A stretch of DNA of 64,000 bases, from the NCBI GenBank assembly GCA_021521415.1, contig JAIQDT010009243.1, positions 1 through 64,000 of the forward strand, given 5' to 3'. How positions within the stretch are numbered: the first letter of the stretch is position 1; the number at the start of each line of letters is the position of its first letter. Shown piece by piece: positions 43,543 through 55,466 of the stretch. The notes under the pieces were generated by a model, which had not been told where the DNA came from, made no database searches, and worked only from the letters and a program-made list of their open reading frames with translations. Made by a program: the position numbers and the translations under genes. The stretch comes from Bidens hawaiensis. Lineage: Eukaryota > Streptophyta > Magnoliopsida > Asterales > Asteraceae.

Positions 43543-45461
43543 ATGTCTGGGGGAACACCAACTGCTGGTGGTTTAATGAGGCAAAGGCATAGTCAAGGGT
43601 ATGCATCAAGTGGTGATGATCTTGAGGACGATGCGTGTTCGAGAGGAGTTCGGCCTCAATCGCCGAAGTTTCCTGTAACGAGAACATGGGTTGAGGTTTT
43701 AGAGAATGTACTTTGGATTGCTTCCGCGAGTTTTATAATATATTTGGGAGATTGGCATTCAAACTTGATTTATATCTTGGTTCATGATGGTAGGATTAGA
43801 AGGTATGTTATCTAATATCATTCATTATGTTGTGTGTTTTTCATAAAACTTTAGGCATTTAGGGTCTTGAAAACCAAGGCACGAGCGTACTATAAAAATA
43901 ATAAGAATTTGCACTTTGAGGCATGTTTATTTCAGAACTAATAATATGCTGAGAACATAGGGGCATGTTTATTTCAGAACTAATAATATGCTGAGAACAT
44001 AGGGGCATGTTTATTTCAGAACTAATAATATGCTGAGAACTGCAAGAGCTATATAATGTATTTCTGCATAGTGTTCAAAGCAATATATACAAATGTATTA
44101 TATAGCTTTGTGCGGTTTTCAACATATTATTGGTTCTTTAATGAAAGATCCTCTATATATAGATTTTAGCTTATTTCACCTCAAGGTTAAAGTTGTAATT
44201 TTGAATACATAAAGAAGCTTATTGAAAACAACTTATTTTACCCTAAAATAAGCATATAAGCATATGCACTCCGAACACTCAAAAAAGTGTTTTATCTGTT
44301 TTAATAAAGTAATCCTAAACACTAAAATCTTTGAAACTTTTGAAACCATCAAATGCATAATCGAAGCAGTAATAATGTATTTCTACGTTATATGTTTTAT
44401 TTGGTTGACATATTTTTTATATATTTTTACGCAGAATACCGTTATATCTCGGGCTATTTGGTGTCAGCTTAAACGTTGCGTGTTTTGTGTATGCAAGTAT
44501 GTTAGTATGGGGTGTCAGAAAGTCGAGTGAAAGGTGGGAATTATCAAGTACAGACGCCTTACCGTATGTTACCATAGTCGGACTAGTATCTTTTTGTTTG
44601 TAAGACAACTTCCCATAACCCTTTCTTATTTACTTTTTTCTTTAGTAGTGTGTTTGGATGTGTTTTTAAACTCGTTATGTCGATGTTTGGATATTAAAGG
44701 CTACTGTAAGAAACTGATTATTTACATTAATTTGAAATTACCAAACTACCCCTAAGTTTTGGTACCTGATTTTATAGTTAGCTATACAAGTTAGGATTGA
44801 TGAAAGAAACTCATTGCTGAAAGAATTGTAAAACTGATTGTTGAAATAAGTGTGAAGTTACTAAAATACCCTTACCTCTTTGCACCTCATTTTGATTATC
44901 CAAATTTTTAGGGCCAAAATATTCATACTTGGATTCAAGCAAGGATGGAAAGCTGAATATTGAAATAAATGTTAAATTACCAAAATGCCCTTAACTCTAA
45001 GCAACTTATTATGCTTTCCTAATTATTAGGGTAAAAAAAAATCAGATTTGGATAATGACTTAAAGAGTTGCTGTAAGAAAACCGATTATTCAGATAGATG
45101 TGAAATTACGTAACTAACCCTAAGTATTTTTATTAAGCAAGTGTTTATCTGATTTCTGGCTATTCAAATGCCAATAATCATTTAAAATTTTCATTCCTCT
45201 AATATTCGTTTTACTTTGCAGATTCTGTTTTGCTTTGTGGCCAATTTGGAGTTTCTTGACCCTTCCACTTGTGGTAAATAAACACGATTCCGTCAATTTT
45301 ATCGTTACAAGAACGTGCAATTACCAAAATACCCTTGACATTGTTTTCTATTATCTTTGCAGTTCACATTGTTTATGGCATGCATGGTCATACTCCCATA
45401 CATGGTTCTTGGGACATTCAAGCAGCAGCAGCAACCATCAGACATGTTTCGTATCGATTAG
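43543..45461 (+). CDS. TMEM128-like four-pass membrane protein, four exons
   Basis: Coding exons 43543-43802, 44435-44599, 45222-45273 and 45363-45461 join with GT-AG borders in every case and keep frame, giving 191 residues ending DMFRID. The N-terminus (MSGGTPTAGGLMRQRHSQGY) is cytosolic-like and hydrophilic. Hydrophobic segments are VLWIASASFIIYLGD, IPLYLGLFGVSLNVACFVYA, ALPYVTIVGLVSFCLFCFAL and a last one around LFMACMVILPYMVLG. The ALWPIWSFLTLP motif parallels the ALWHVWSFFTP region of animal TMEM128. TMEM128 family members are small membrane proteins of poorly defined role. No lesion is visible, so it is the best candidate for a working gene in the window. Confidence 0.85.
43921..44037. 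repeat. 42-bp tandem repeat in intron 1
   Basis: Two full copies and most of a third copy of a 42-bp unit starting GCATGTTTATTTCAGAACTA, at 43921, 43963 and 44005. The copies are practically identical, indicating recent expansion. Confidence 0.92.
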
Positions 45462-46404
45462 AATCCTTTGTTAATATTCACATTGTTTTTTGCATTTTGC
45501 ACGCGGTTAAAGGTTTGTTTTTTTTCTTCTCATCCGGTAATTGTGCTTTTAGTTTGTAAGCGACATGCCGATACTAACAACCGAGCAGGCGAGTGTTTCT
45601 TGAACCAGTTAGTCAACCTCTTTTTTTTTCTTTTTTCATTGTTTTGTTAAAGTAGAAGAAATCTGAGGTGATGTTACTTTAGAACAGAGAGAAGTTAAAA
45701 AAGTTTCATAGTGATTGATAAATAGTTTCTTGTGATATTTGTTTATTTTCACTTTTTTTTTGGAAACAAGATGGATTATGAGACATTCATGACATGATTT
45801 ATGATGAACCATAGTTATCAAAGACGCTAGTCGCACTCAAGGCGCATAGGCCTTGCCTGGGCCCAGGCCCAAGGCGCAAAAAAAAAAACAGCGAGGGCCT
45901 GAGAAATCAACTGCCTCTTTATGCCCTCGTTTCAATTATATATACCCACATGTATCTTCGTCAGTTTTTCGTTACAACTGCAAATTTTGTGTCCTTTAAA
46001 TTCATATTTCCGAAGAGCTTTTAAAAAACCCAATAGCGAATTTTCTTCTTTTGTTTGTTTTAAGCACAAAACTGACCCATGGACACCTTAGACGTCTTGA
46101 TAGAATCATCGATTAAGTTTTTAGTTCGAAAAAATAACTTGTGAGTAGGGGCGGTTAATCAAAAATGTTGGTCCTCTTATTCTTTTATTCGATTAATTTT
46201 TTGTCATAGTTAAAAATAGGTTGATAGTATTTGGGGTCATTTATATTCAATAGCTAAAGAGTTTAGTATAAAACGTACTTATTGTTTAATTGTATAATAT
46301 TGTTTAGTTGTTTTATATTTGTTACTTAAGGGATGAGCCATTAAGAGACCTTACCGATTAATAGATGGTCTCTAATTCATTCAATATATCAATCAATCAA
46401 TCAA
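45462..46404. other. 3' flank of the TMEM128-like gene, repeat-like patches
   Basis: Non-coding. At about 45815-45905 there is a GGCGCA/AAGGCGCA-rich patch (CAAGGCGCATAGGCCTTGCC) resembling dispersed plant repeats, family not identified. A short (ATCA)n run lies at 46387-46405. Confidence 0.5.
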
Positions 46405-46530
46405 TCATACCCAGTGAAATCTCATCAACAGCAAAACTATAAGTAGGGTCTGGAGAGGGTGGGATGTAGGCACACCGTACCTCTTTATCCATATGGATAA
46501 AGAGGTGGCTTCCAGAGAGACCCTCAGCTC
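46405..46530 (-). mobile_element. Au-like SINE fragment
   Basis: Read on the minus strand: GAGGGTCTCTCTGGAAGCCA, a hairpin, GGTGTGCCTACATCCCACCC, then TCCAGACCC and an ending near TCACTGGGTATG. This follows the layout of plant Au SINEs (GGGTCTTTCGGAAACAGCC..., GCGTACA...CCCTCCCCAGACCC). A perfect 28-bp palindrome centred on CCATATGG lies at 46479-46506. The tRNA-derived head is not clear, and AAT microsatellites follow at about 46587-46622. Confidence 0.65.
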
Positions 46531-46770
46531 TAGAATACATATGTCTGGGGCAAAATATGTATAAATAAAAATCCGACAGTAAAATAATAATAATAATAAT
46601 AATACAAATAATAATAATAATATTATGTACACGGGAAGAAAACACTATTATTGTGTGTGACCAGAGTAAGGTAAATAGACGCCCTAAAGTGTTCATTTCT
46701 CCCTAAAAATCGTTAACTTTAATTCTACTTCTCTAATTCATTCAACATGTTTTCAAAACTTAACTACTAA

Positions 46771-47607
46771 GGCAATGTGTAGTGGGGCTTGGGTTTGGGC
46801 GACATTGGGCGCGAACACCGCCCCCTCCCCCTGGCGATAAGTGGGCGAAATGGGGCGGGGGCGGGGTGTTATTATCGCCGAGTTGTGTTGAAAATAATAA
46901 TATTTTAATTATTTGACCGTTTGACAACGGTAAACAATAAAAAGAAATTTAATCAAAACAATATATTTATATATCTATATAAACATAAACCTTCTTCTCC
47001 GTTTCATATCCATTTCTTATCCTTCTTCTCCATTTCACATCTATATAAACATACACCTTCTTCAAAAAATCTAGCAAAATGAATCCTAGAAACAACCCGA
47101 ATCAACCGAATTCCGTGGAACTCACCACTACCCTGAGAGAAATCATCAAAAACACAAAAAGTGTGTCGAGGAACTCAACGACGACATGAGAGAAAGCAAC
47201 AAACAACACGAAAAGATTGCCGCTATGTTGAAATTGCGGGAAATGAATGAAGAATACGAATCCCTCAAAGTGGCCGGGTTACACGAAGATGTCGCATTAT
47301 TGCAATGACAACGAATTGAAAAAATGCGCGAATATTATGGATATTAGTATTTTTTTTTAGTTATGTATTTTTTTAATTTTTAGTTATGTATTTTTTTAAT
47401 TTTAATGCATTTTTATTTAATTATTTAAATAAATTGGTTTTTATTTGTTTAGTTTAATTATAAAAAGAAAATAATAAAAAAAGATACTGTGGACCCAATT
47501 TGTACCCCTACACCATTACACCCCAAAAACAAATTCACACTCCTTGCTGACTGGGCGCCACGTGTCAAAATTTGCCCCCATTTGTAGCATCTCCACTACG
47601 CATAGCC
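46771..47607 (+). mobile_element. Non-autonomous Harbinger derivative (837 bp)
   Basis: TAA target duplications lie at 46768-46770 and 47608-47610. The inverted ends are GGCAATGTGTAGTGG and, reverse-complemented, GGCTATGCGTAGTGG (13 of 15). The left end is very GC-rich (GGGCGAAATGGGGCGGGGGC). The inside has only a shortened ORF1, so the transposase gene has been deleted. Confidence 0.82.
47079..47347 (+). pseudogene. Internally deleted Harbinger ORF1
   Basis: It starts MNPRNNPNQPNSVELTTTLR, then a shifted frame gives EELNDDMRESNKQHEKIAAM, EMNEEYESLKVAGLHEDVAL and, after a stop, RIEKMREYYGY. The beginning (Asn/Pro/Gln-rich) and the coiled-coil NAM-associated-like end of a Harbinger Myb-type ORF1 have been joined with the SANT domain missing. 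The end (IEKMREYYGY) is analogous to EIREKYGY of the longer ORF1 at 18605. Confidence 0.55.
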
Positions 47608-47610
47608 TAA

Positions 47611-47914
47611 GAGGCTTCAATAGACAAGCGTAAAATTTTTTGAGGGTTGTGTTTTAACCACAATGACAACTACAATAAAAAATAAATAAATAAAAACATT
47701 TTATTTATTATATAATCCACCCCCATTTCATTTTCTTAACCCATCTTCACCATCTTCTAAACTAAAAAACCTACTCAGCCTCTTTCATTTTTTTCAAATT
47801 ACTTAAACAAATATGAATCAATTCAACCATATATGCTCGGTTTTGGTCAATACTCTTGACAACCCGACTCAAATAATCCTGACCAACATAATACACAACC
47901 AAACACCACCAAAC
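47611..47914 (+). mobile_element. Left end of another Harbinger-type element, cut by an LTR
   Basis: It begins GAGGCTTCAATAGACAAG directly after TAA, a typical plant Harbinger end. A leader follows, then an ATG at 47813 with Asn/Gln/Pro-rich coding resembling the start of ORF1. It stops at 47914 where an LTR begins. No right end is found. Confidence 0.4.
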
Positions 47915-50900
47915 TGTCATATCCCGACTTAGGGACTAGACGTGTGACCACATGTTGGTACCTGTTTTTATATATATCAGAGTTTATGGGATTAATTTTA
48001 GCGGAAGACTTTAGGTTTAAATATAATATTAATTTACATTAAAAATTTACTTGGGAATTAAATACCCAAGTATTAGTTTACAAAATATATGTTTCATATT
48101 ACAAGGATTTTAGTCATAAAAAACGGAGCCATCTTGTACGCGCTTATATCTTCATTAAGACTCAATCCTTGCTAATGCTACTTATGCTTAATTACCTGCA
48201 ATGAATTAGAAAAATACGTCAGCTATATACTGGTGAACACGTATGACTCTATAAAACATTTGAATGACATTACAATACAAATATAGTTTTCTCGACAAGC
48301 TCAGCGAAATCATTTCTACTTCCAGTATATGTACCACTGCCCTACACACATAATAGTATTCTCCGAGCCACGAGGCCATGAACAGAGAACTAGTCATGAA
48401 CGTTTAGCCTGCGGCTACCTAGCCTTTGACTTATTAGGCTTAACAGTTATGTTTGGATCCAGACACATGTATATTCGGTCTGAGTTGATTTTATTATTTA
48501 CTTTGTATTATAACGTTTTAAAGATCATGTAATCTCATGAAATCATTGACTGACTCGTTAAGACAAACACCCGTTCATCTTTGTCGAGTATAAATATGTT
48601 TTGATTGATTGTAAAAGGTTAACGTATTCACCTGTACCATTAGTATTGGAAAACCTTGATTGTGATTGATTGAGAATGATATTTAACCTATACATAAATA
48701 GGTTTGAATAAATACCTGAATGATGTTTTGATTAAGCTATGATTGCTAAGCTTAACCTTGAAATCGCTTATCTTTGATTGTGAATGAAAACACTTAGTTT
48801 TTATGTGACGTTTGATGTAGCATGCTTTGGCTTAATAGGTTATAACACGTTGGTAAGTTTCTCCAAGTAAGTAAATGGGTCCCTCGGTTGATTGGGATTT
48901 GTACGAATTACTTTTCCTTAGGCAAGAAACTTACTACTAGTGATAAATAATTGTACGAATTATTTATGTTTTTTTATTTTTATGCTCTTGCTCAGATAGT
49001 TCCATTTATTTATCGACGTAAAAAGTTTTCTTTTACCCATGTTTTCAAACCCGCACAACGGGACGAACCATGTGCATCATGCGATGATCTAAATAATTAT
49101 GAGTGCACGCATAATTATCGAAATCATCGCATGGAACTCATGGTGAATATGGTTGTGTGTCATAACTCGGAACCTAGGGCGATTTTGGGTAACGATACAA
49201 AAATCGATGTGATAAGGGCATGGTGGATATGCCGCTGGTACATCATATATATAAGTGTCCTTATCATGTCTTCCGTTTGTAGTGTTATTTGGGTCATCTA
49301 AAGATCCGTGTTATTTTTTAATAAAAAAAATAATAAAATAATATAAAAAATATAATATTTAACAATTACCTTCTTTATTTATGTTATGTTTTTCTATAAT
49401 TTCGGAACTAAATTTTCAAAAGTTGTGAATTCTGTAACATTCGTCAAATTTAAAACCCGAAAACCCAACCTGTTTTGAATTTTCTTGGATTAATTTAATC
49501 AATAAAGTTAGTGCACGTTTATTAGTTAATTGTTATTAATAAATAAATGTATATTATATTATACTGACAATTGTTTATAACCAAAACACACCCTAAACTT
49601 CAAGTTCTAGCTAGATATGATTCCAACTTCAAGTTTAGGGTCCATATATGAAAATCAGTTATATTATTACCCATTTTATTCATCTAACCCGTTTATACTT
49701 GGATCCAAACCCAACCCGAACCCGATTTGATTAATTATAAACACTAACTTGTTCTTGGGCCCAAATCCATCAACCAAAGTTTAATTAGGTGTTCCTAAAC
49801 CCTAATTCGCATCTAGCCGACCCTAATCCCTCATTCAATTACGTTTAGAAGGATCCAGAACGTGGGCCTTAACTTATTATTCTCGTATTGAACCCTAATT
49901 TGAAAACCTATATAAATCGTTGATCATAGCTCAATTAAATGTACACACGTAATCCTAAGGAAGTCGCCAATCTTTCCCCAAAGTCTAATTATATAAACGA
50001 AGTCGCAAGGTAGTGTTTCTAGATCAACGTTTAGCCGTCACCCTTGGTTCGTCGTCTGCCCCGTTCTGATCATCGTGCGAGGTAATTAAGTACATCGTGT
50101 TAATCACGAGTTGATGTTCTTCGTTAACCCCATGGTTAATTTGATCAAATATATCAGGTTTGATCAAATCAGTTTCTAGGATTTATATAATCAAGATTGT
50201 TCATATCTGTATGTGTATTTAAATTATAAGAACTGGGTTTGTTTGCATGTGCTGGATAGCCCAGTTGGTAAAACACTTAAGTTGTGGGGTGCAGGTCACG
50301 GGTTCGGCCCCTGCATCCCCAAATTTTTTAGTTATATTTTGTTAAAAGACTTTTTAAATCAATTAACAAATAATATAAACTAATAAGGATTATTTTGATA
50401 AAAACCGACTTAGTAACACTCGTTTAATTTTCGTTTTCATTCATGTACGTGTTAAATATCGTACTTAAATATCGTACTTAAGCGTATCTGTTACTCTCGT
50501 TTCTTTTAGGCTTTAACATTCTCGCGTGATCCACTTTTGTCTTGTTATCTTTTCATCTTTTGTTCGTCTTTGAGGTGAGTTTACATATCACCCTTTTTCA
50601 TCTTTTAAATTTTGGGGGTGACATGTATACCCTATTTAAATTACTCATTTTATTTATTTATCTTTTTATAACACAATTCAATATATGTTTATGAGTGATT
50701 GTTGCATGCTCTATGATAATGCTCTATGTGCTTAATTGTTTATTTTATGTTTGGTGGTTGGTATCTCATCCTCATCTAGTATGATCATACACTTACCCCA
50801 GTACTTTGATTTCGTATCAATAAGAACGGGTCCACATCTATTTAGTTGTTTACATTTTCATATGAGCTGTAATACTCATAATTTACACATGAATTGTGGT

Positions 50901-51214
50901 TTTTATCTATATATATATATCTCAACTAAAACTTATGTACTCTCACTAACATTCGTGTTGACAAACTTTATTTTTATGCATGCTACAGGTACAAGAAATT
51001 TACATTGTTCAAGTCGAAGAAATTAGTTTTACTTTAGGATATTATTTAAAACCCAAGAAGTATGATGTATTGATTTGATTATTATAATTGTGTACTCGTT
51101 TTGATATTAATGAATTAAATAATTATTGTCGCTTTAATTAGTGTCTTTTGAGCTACTGTCCAATCAATACGTTACGCCCCGGCATGTTCCGCCGCATTTG
51201 GTCGGGGTGTGACA
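47915..51214 (-). mobile_element. Putative solo LTR related to family B (about 3.3 kb)
   Basis: In minus orientation it starts TGTCACACCCCGACCAAATG followed by a GGCGGAACAT block, closely matching the start of the family-B LTR at 38765, and ends GTCGGGATATGACA. It has TG...CA ends but no matching target duplication (CAAAC left, GGTCC right). It holds no retroelement protein. Short frames inside (for example 48951-49301) have no recognisable domain and are not called. It includes a tRNA-like block at 50251-50320. Confidence 0.45.
50251..50320 (+). ncRNA. tRNA-like pol III promoter block (SINE head or tRNA relic)
   Basis: TAGCCCAGTTGG fits a tRNA A box and GGGTTCGGCCCCTGC fits a B box with a T-arm-like hairpin, 36 bp apart. 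The acceptor ends do not pair well and no anticodon arm is convincing, so it is more likely a tRNA-derived SINE head or degenerate tRNA than a working tRNA gene. Confidence 0.5.
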
Positions 51215-51219
51215 GGTCC

Positions 51220-51517
51220 TGTAACATCCGACCCTTCGCACCACCAAAATTGTCCGCTATGCCCACGAAGAGCTCACGGATTTATTTTTGGTTGCCCAGA
51301 TGGAGACTTCCCAGGAGGTCACCCATCCTAGTACTACTTCCACCTAAGCACGCTTAACTGTGGAGTTTTCAAGTGCTCCACAGCCAACTAAGCCCAAAAT
51401 GCGTTGGTGATTGAAGAGGCATGACATTTACTTATGAACCAAGGATCTCTCTTGTCCACGGCCGATGTGGGATTTGCCTAAGAGTGAGACGATATTGTGT
51501 TTTCCAAGGGTGTTACA
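51220..51517 (-). mobile_element. Cassandra-type TRIM solo LTR (298 bp)
   Basis: It has TG...CA ends (TGTAACATCCG ... GGTGTTACA) and contains a 5S rRNA-derived domain. Cassandra elements are terminal-repeat retrotransposons in miniature whose LTRs carry 5S sequence with pol III promoter elements. A CCCACATCGGCC motif, frequent in plant LTR/TRIM promoters, is also present in minus sense. The flanks (GGTCC, TTTAG) do not match, so it abuts rather than cleanly interrupts the neighbouring elements; one side has probably been deleted. Confidence 0.85.
51285..51405 (-). other. 5S rRNA-derived domain within the Cassandra LTR
   Basis: On the minus strand the core AGTTAAGCGTGCTT, AGTAGTACTAGGATGGGTGA and CCTCCTGGGAAGTC blocks match plant 5S rRNA, covering the A box, intermediate element and C box. 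The 5' third is diverged. It is not a genuine 5S gene because it is embedded in an LTR and not in a tandem array. Confidence 0.88.
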
Positions 51518-52710
51518 TTTAGCTACATACAGAGCAATATCTTTCTACATACCAATCCACCAGTAATCATCTTTTAGATTGTGATACATCTTGTCACTTC
51601 CCGGATGTATCATATACTTTGACTTGTGTGCTTTTTCTAAAATCTTTTTACTTAAACTCCTGACCATTGGTACCCAAATCCTTGTACCGAGTCTAAGTAT
51701 CTCATCACTTTCTTTAACTAGTTGATTGATCGTACCGTTTTCTTTTTCGTCTTTAATGTTTCCTTCTTCCAGTGCCAACTTCTGAGCTTCTTTTATCTGA
51801 CTGGCTAAATCTACTTTAAGTTCCAATCTCAGATCTCGAACTCTCTTCGGCTTTTCATGTTCCTTCCTACTTAAGGCGTCAGCCACAACATTCTCCTTTC
51901 CTTCATGATATACGATCTCACAGTCGTAATCATTAAGCGTTTCCATCCAACGCCTTTGCCTCATGTTCAACTCTTTTTGATCAAATATATGCTTTAAACT
52001 TTTGTGATCAGTGTATATTATGAACTTAACACCATACAAGTAATGTCGCCATAACTTCAACGCGAAAATTATAGCTCCTAATTCAAGGTCGTGTGTGGTG
52101 TAATTATTTTCGTGAACCTTTAATTGTCTCAAAGCATAAGCAATTACTTTCTTTTCTTGCATCAAAACACATCCCATTCCCGTGTGCGAAGCATCACAGT
52201 AAATGGTAAAATTCTCTAGTCCTTCTGGCATGGCCAGAATAGGTGCATTGGTTAACTTTTGTTTGAGTGTTTCGAATGCTTCTTCTTGCTTCGGTCCCCA
52301 TTCAAACTTAATTCTTTCTTGTGAGTGATGTTAATGGAACAGCTATTCGAGAGAAGTCTTGAATAAACCTTCGGTAATATCCTGCTAAGCTTAGGAAACT
52401 TCTGACTTGAGTCGGTGTTTTTGGTTTCTCCCATTTGGTAATGGCTTCTATTTTAGTTGGATCTACTTGAATACTTTTCTCATTTATAACATGACCAATA
52501 AATTGAACTTCAGACAACCAAAATTCACATTTGGAGAATTTGGCGTACAATTTCTCATTTCTTAGGGTTTCGAGTATGATTTTGAGATGAACTTGAAGAT
52601 CATCTTTGGATTTTGAGTAAACAAGAATGTCATCAATGAATACGATAACAAACTTGTCCAAGTATGGTTTACAAATACGAATCATCATGTCCATGAATGC
52701 TGCCGGAGCT
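51518..52710 (-). pseudogene. gypsy-2 reverse transcriptase, RNase H and integrase start
   Basis: Downstream part of a second gypsy polyprotein. 52308-52718 encodes [20 protein letters not shown] and [10 protein letters not shown] (RT catalytic DD) to [10 protein letters not shown]. After a frame break, 51545-52231 encodes RNase H ([29 protein letters not shown]) and the integrase zinc domain ([16 protein letters not shown]). A stop after WWIGM and the Cassandra LTR after a few more codons end it. The matching upstream half lies at 63022-64000, on the other side of the inserted LTR, within the same RT domain. Confidence 0.85.
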
Positions 52711-55032
52711 TGTAACATCCCAAAATTTCAATAAATAATATTTTATATATTATCTCTTTTGATGGACAAGTTTACTTAAGATGGTAAATAAAATAATAAT
52801 AAAGGATGGTAAGATAAGTAAGCTAATTTAATGGATTAATCATGGACTAAAAAGGAAAGATGGGCCTTAGGTCCATGGCTTAAGGGAGTATAAATACCCC
52901 TTAAACCCTAAATCTTTCCATTTACATCCATCTTATCCATCTTATTCTCCCTACACCTCCATAACACACACAAACCCTTTCCATTTCGGCCGCAAAAGAG
53001 AGGACGAGATCCAAGGCCGAAACAAACCAAATATCGATAGATAGTGATATCTCAAGTTAGATACAAGACCATCGTTGAACATCAAGCTACATCGTAATCT
53101 AAGAACACATAAAGGTATGTTCTTGATCTTAAAGCGTACATTTTTATGAACGGTTAGCCATGAAACTTGAACAAAAACTAGATCGGGTTTATGAAAATCA
53201 TAAAGTTTCAAAATTTATGATTAAAACGGACGTAAAGGACTTATGGCTAAGAGCGGTTCATCAAGAAACCCTAGATTTAGCTTAATGGACGTTTTATGCT
53301 TAACGGTTTAAGCTTTATGCTAGAAACGGGATGGGTCTTGGCTTTGGGGTGATAACGAACGTAAAACGGTGAAGGAGGTTGAGTTTTAGGTGATTAAAAG
53401 TGTAAATTCGAATTAACCGAGACTAGAACGGAATTTAAGATAGAAACCAGGAGCTGAAAACATCAGACATGAGTTTTCGGTCAACACGAGGACCTGGTCA
53501 ATATGAGATCTCGGTCAACAAGGTTCTTGGCCATTGAGTTCTCAGTCAGATAAGGAGTTCTCGGTCAAGAACATGGGTTCTCGGTCAGATAGGGATTCTC
53601 TGCCAAGAGTCCTCGGCTGACCCAATTTCTATTTGGGCCTGACTCTAGTTGGGCCTAAGTGCTTAATGGACGGTTGAGCCTGACCTAAGCCCATAACCCA
53701 TCTAAATTAAACAAGCCCAACTTAGAAAATAATTTAAAATGTTAATGGAAAATGTGTTAAGACAGTTAATGAAAATAAAATTTTTCCAAGCTGACCTGAC
53801 AACTTAACCCTAGCCAGGGGCTCTGCCCCTTGGACCCCGCTAGGGGCTGCCGCCCCTAGAACCCCGCTGCCAGGGGCGCTGCCCCCGGGCCCTCGTTCGT
53901 TGAGGGCAATAATTAAACTAGAAACACGATATGGGAAGTGATAGTTAAATTGATACGTGTAATTGTTATACAGTTAGTTGTGCACAGCTCAAGAAAGGGA
54001 TAACCATAAACGGTGAACGTAACCGCATTCAGGTGAGTTTCTAGCCCCATTTCTATGTTAAATTTTCGGGGCTGTGTGCATACTCGTTGTGATTGTTAAT
54101 ACCCTTATCCTAAGTGATAGGTGTATGCCTTATGTGGTTATGTGAACGTTAGGAATGATGGCTTATTGGTACATGAACGATTTTCGGATATTGCACGTAC
54201 TGATAAGTTGAAAAGTTAAGGATAATGTAAGTATGATATGTATGCATATATGTATGAATGTTGTAAAGTAAATAAATAAAGGTTAATGTATGGTAACGAA
54301 GAGGGCACCGGGCCCTAATAACACTCGAGGTATGATGTATGGTTGTATGGTAACGAAGAGGGAATCGAACCCTACTATTATTCGAGAACTAGGGAACCGA
54401 ACCCTACTATTATTCGAGGAAAGAGGGTACCGAGCCCTAATAATACTCGAGGAAGTAGGGTACTGATATGGTTAAAAATATACATGTTATTATATAAATA
54501 TTTCCTACAGTTTCAGGTATTTTGAGTCAGTTTTTTATTGAATATATTTTTATTTGGCTCATAATTGGATTTTAAAGATTAAATTTTTAAACGAGCTAAA
54601 TTAAAGTATTTATGCTAAACTTGAGACCACAATGGCATTAAAATAATAATTGGTGGATTAAATGGCCACATATTTTATGGAGTTTCATGTTCACATGCTT
54701 AATAAAAGATAAAATTCCATGTTAGCCATGCTCCAATTACTTATGATTTTTATTTTTTACAAAGTGCAGGAGAGCTCGTTGAACTATTTTAAATGGACTC
54801 CAAGGCTAAGCAAGTAAACAAAAAGAGAAAGAGAATTGGGCCTATGAAATTAAATTTGTTGGTGGAGTTTGGAGTGGGTCTCAAGTTTTGTTTATTAGAA
54901 ATCCTACCACAAGAAATATATTGATATAAAATATAGAGAGGGCGGCGAGACAGAATAATAAGAATATAGAAAGGGGTTTTGGCGGCTTTTGTTGGATTGC
55001 GAGCAGAACATATATATAATATATCATATTTC

Positions 55033-55320
55033 TTATAATATTAGCTCTAATTATAACAAGATTATTGAAGTAATAATTGAACTTTATTATATCTAAGAGA
55101 CAAGAGAGTGAAGAGATATATGTGAATTGTTAGTTCTACCGGGATGGATAACTTCGTTACAAATACATGCTATTTATAATATCAAATCTACTATTCAAAA
55201 AGTAAATCTACCGACAATCTCAACTATTATATTTCATTTGGAGTGTTCGTGTGACTAAAGATGTTTGACAAATGTGTCATCCATCAATAATGTTATAGCA
55301 TTCATCAATAATTCATAACA
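55033..55320 (-). repeat. 3' LTR of the copia element
   Basis: Near-identical partner of 60894-61182; it ends at ATTCATAACA next to the CTCCCCCTTGG polypurine complement. The opposite edge reads TTATAATATT where the partner has TGTTATAATATT. Confidence 0.9.
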
Positions 55321-55466
55321 CTCCCCCTTGGATGACACCATTTCAAAACTTCGGGGTCTTGAAGTACTGCCTCATTAAAAACCTTGCTAAAGGAAAACCC
55401 AATGGGAAAAAACTTTAGCTAAGGGAAAAAGAGTGCAGTATATAGCTCCCCTCAAATTGCAGGTCG

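Noticed and set aside
48951..49301. 116-codon frame
   Set aside because: No recognisable domain and it lies in the putative LTR; treated as chance.
50251..50320. Possible functional tRNA gene
   Set aside because: A and B boxes are present but the acceptor stem does not pair and there is no clear anticodon arm.
51285..51405. Possible 5S rRNA gene
   Set aside because: The 5' third is diverged and the block lies within TG...CA LTR ends, which fits Cassandra rather than a 5S array.
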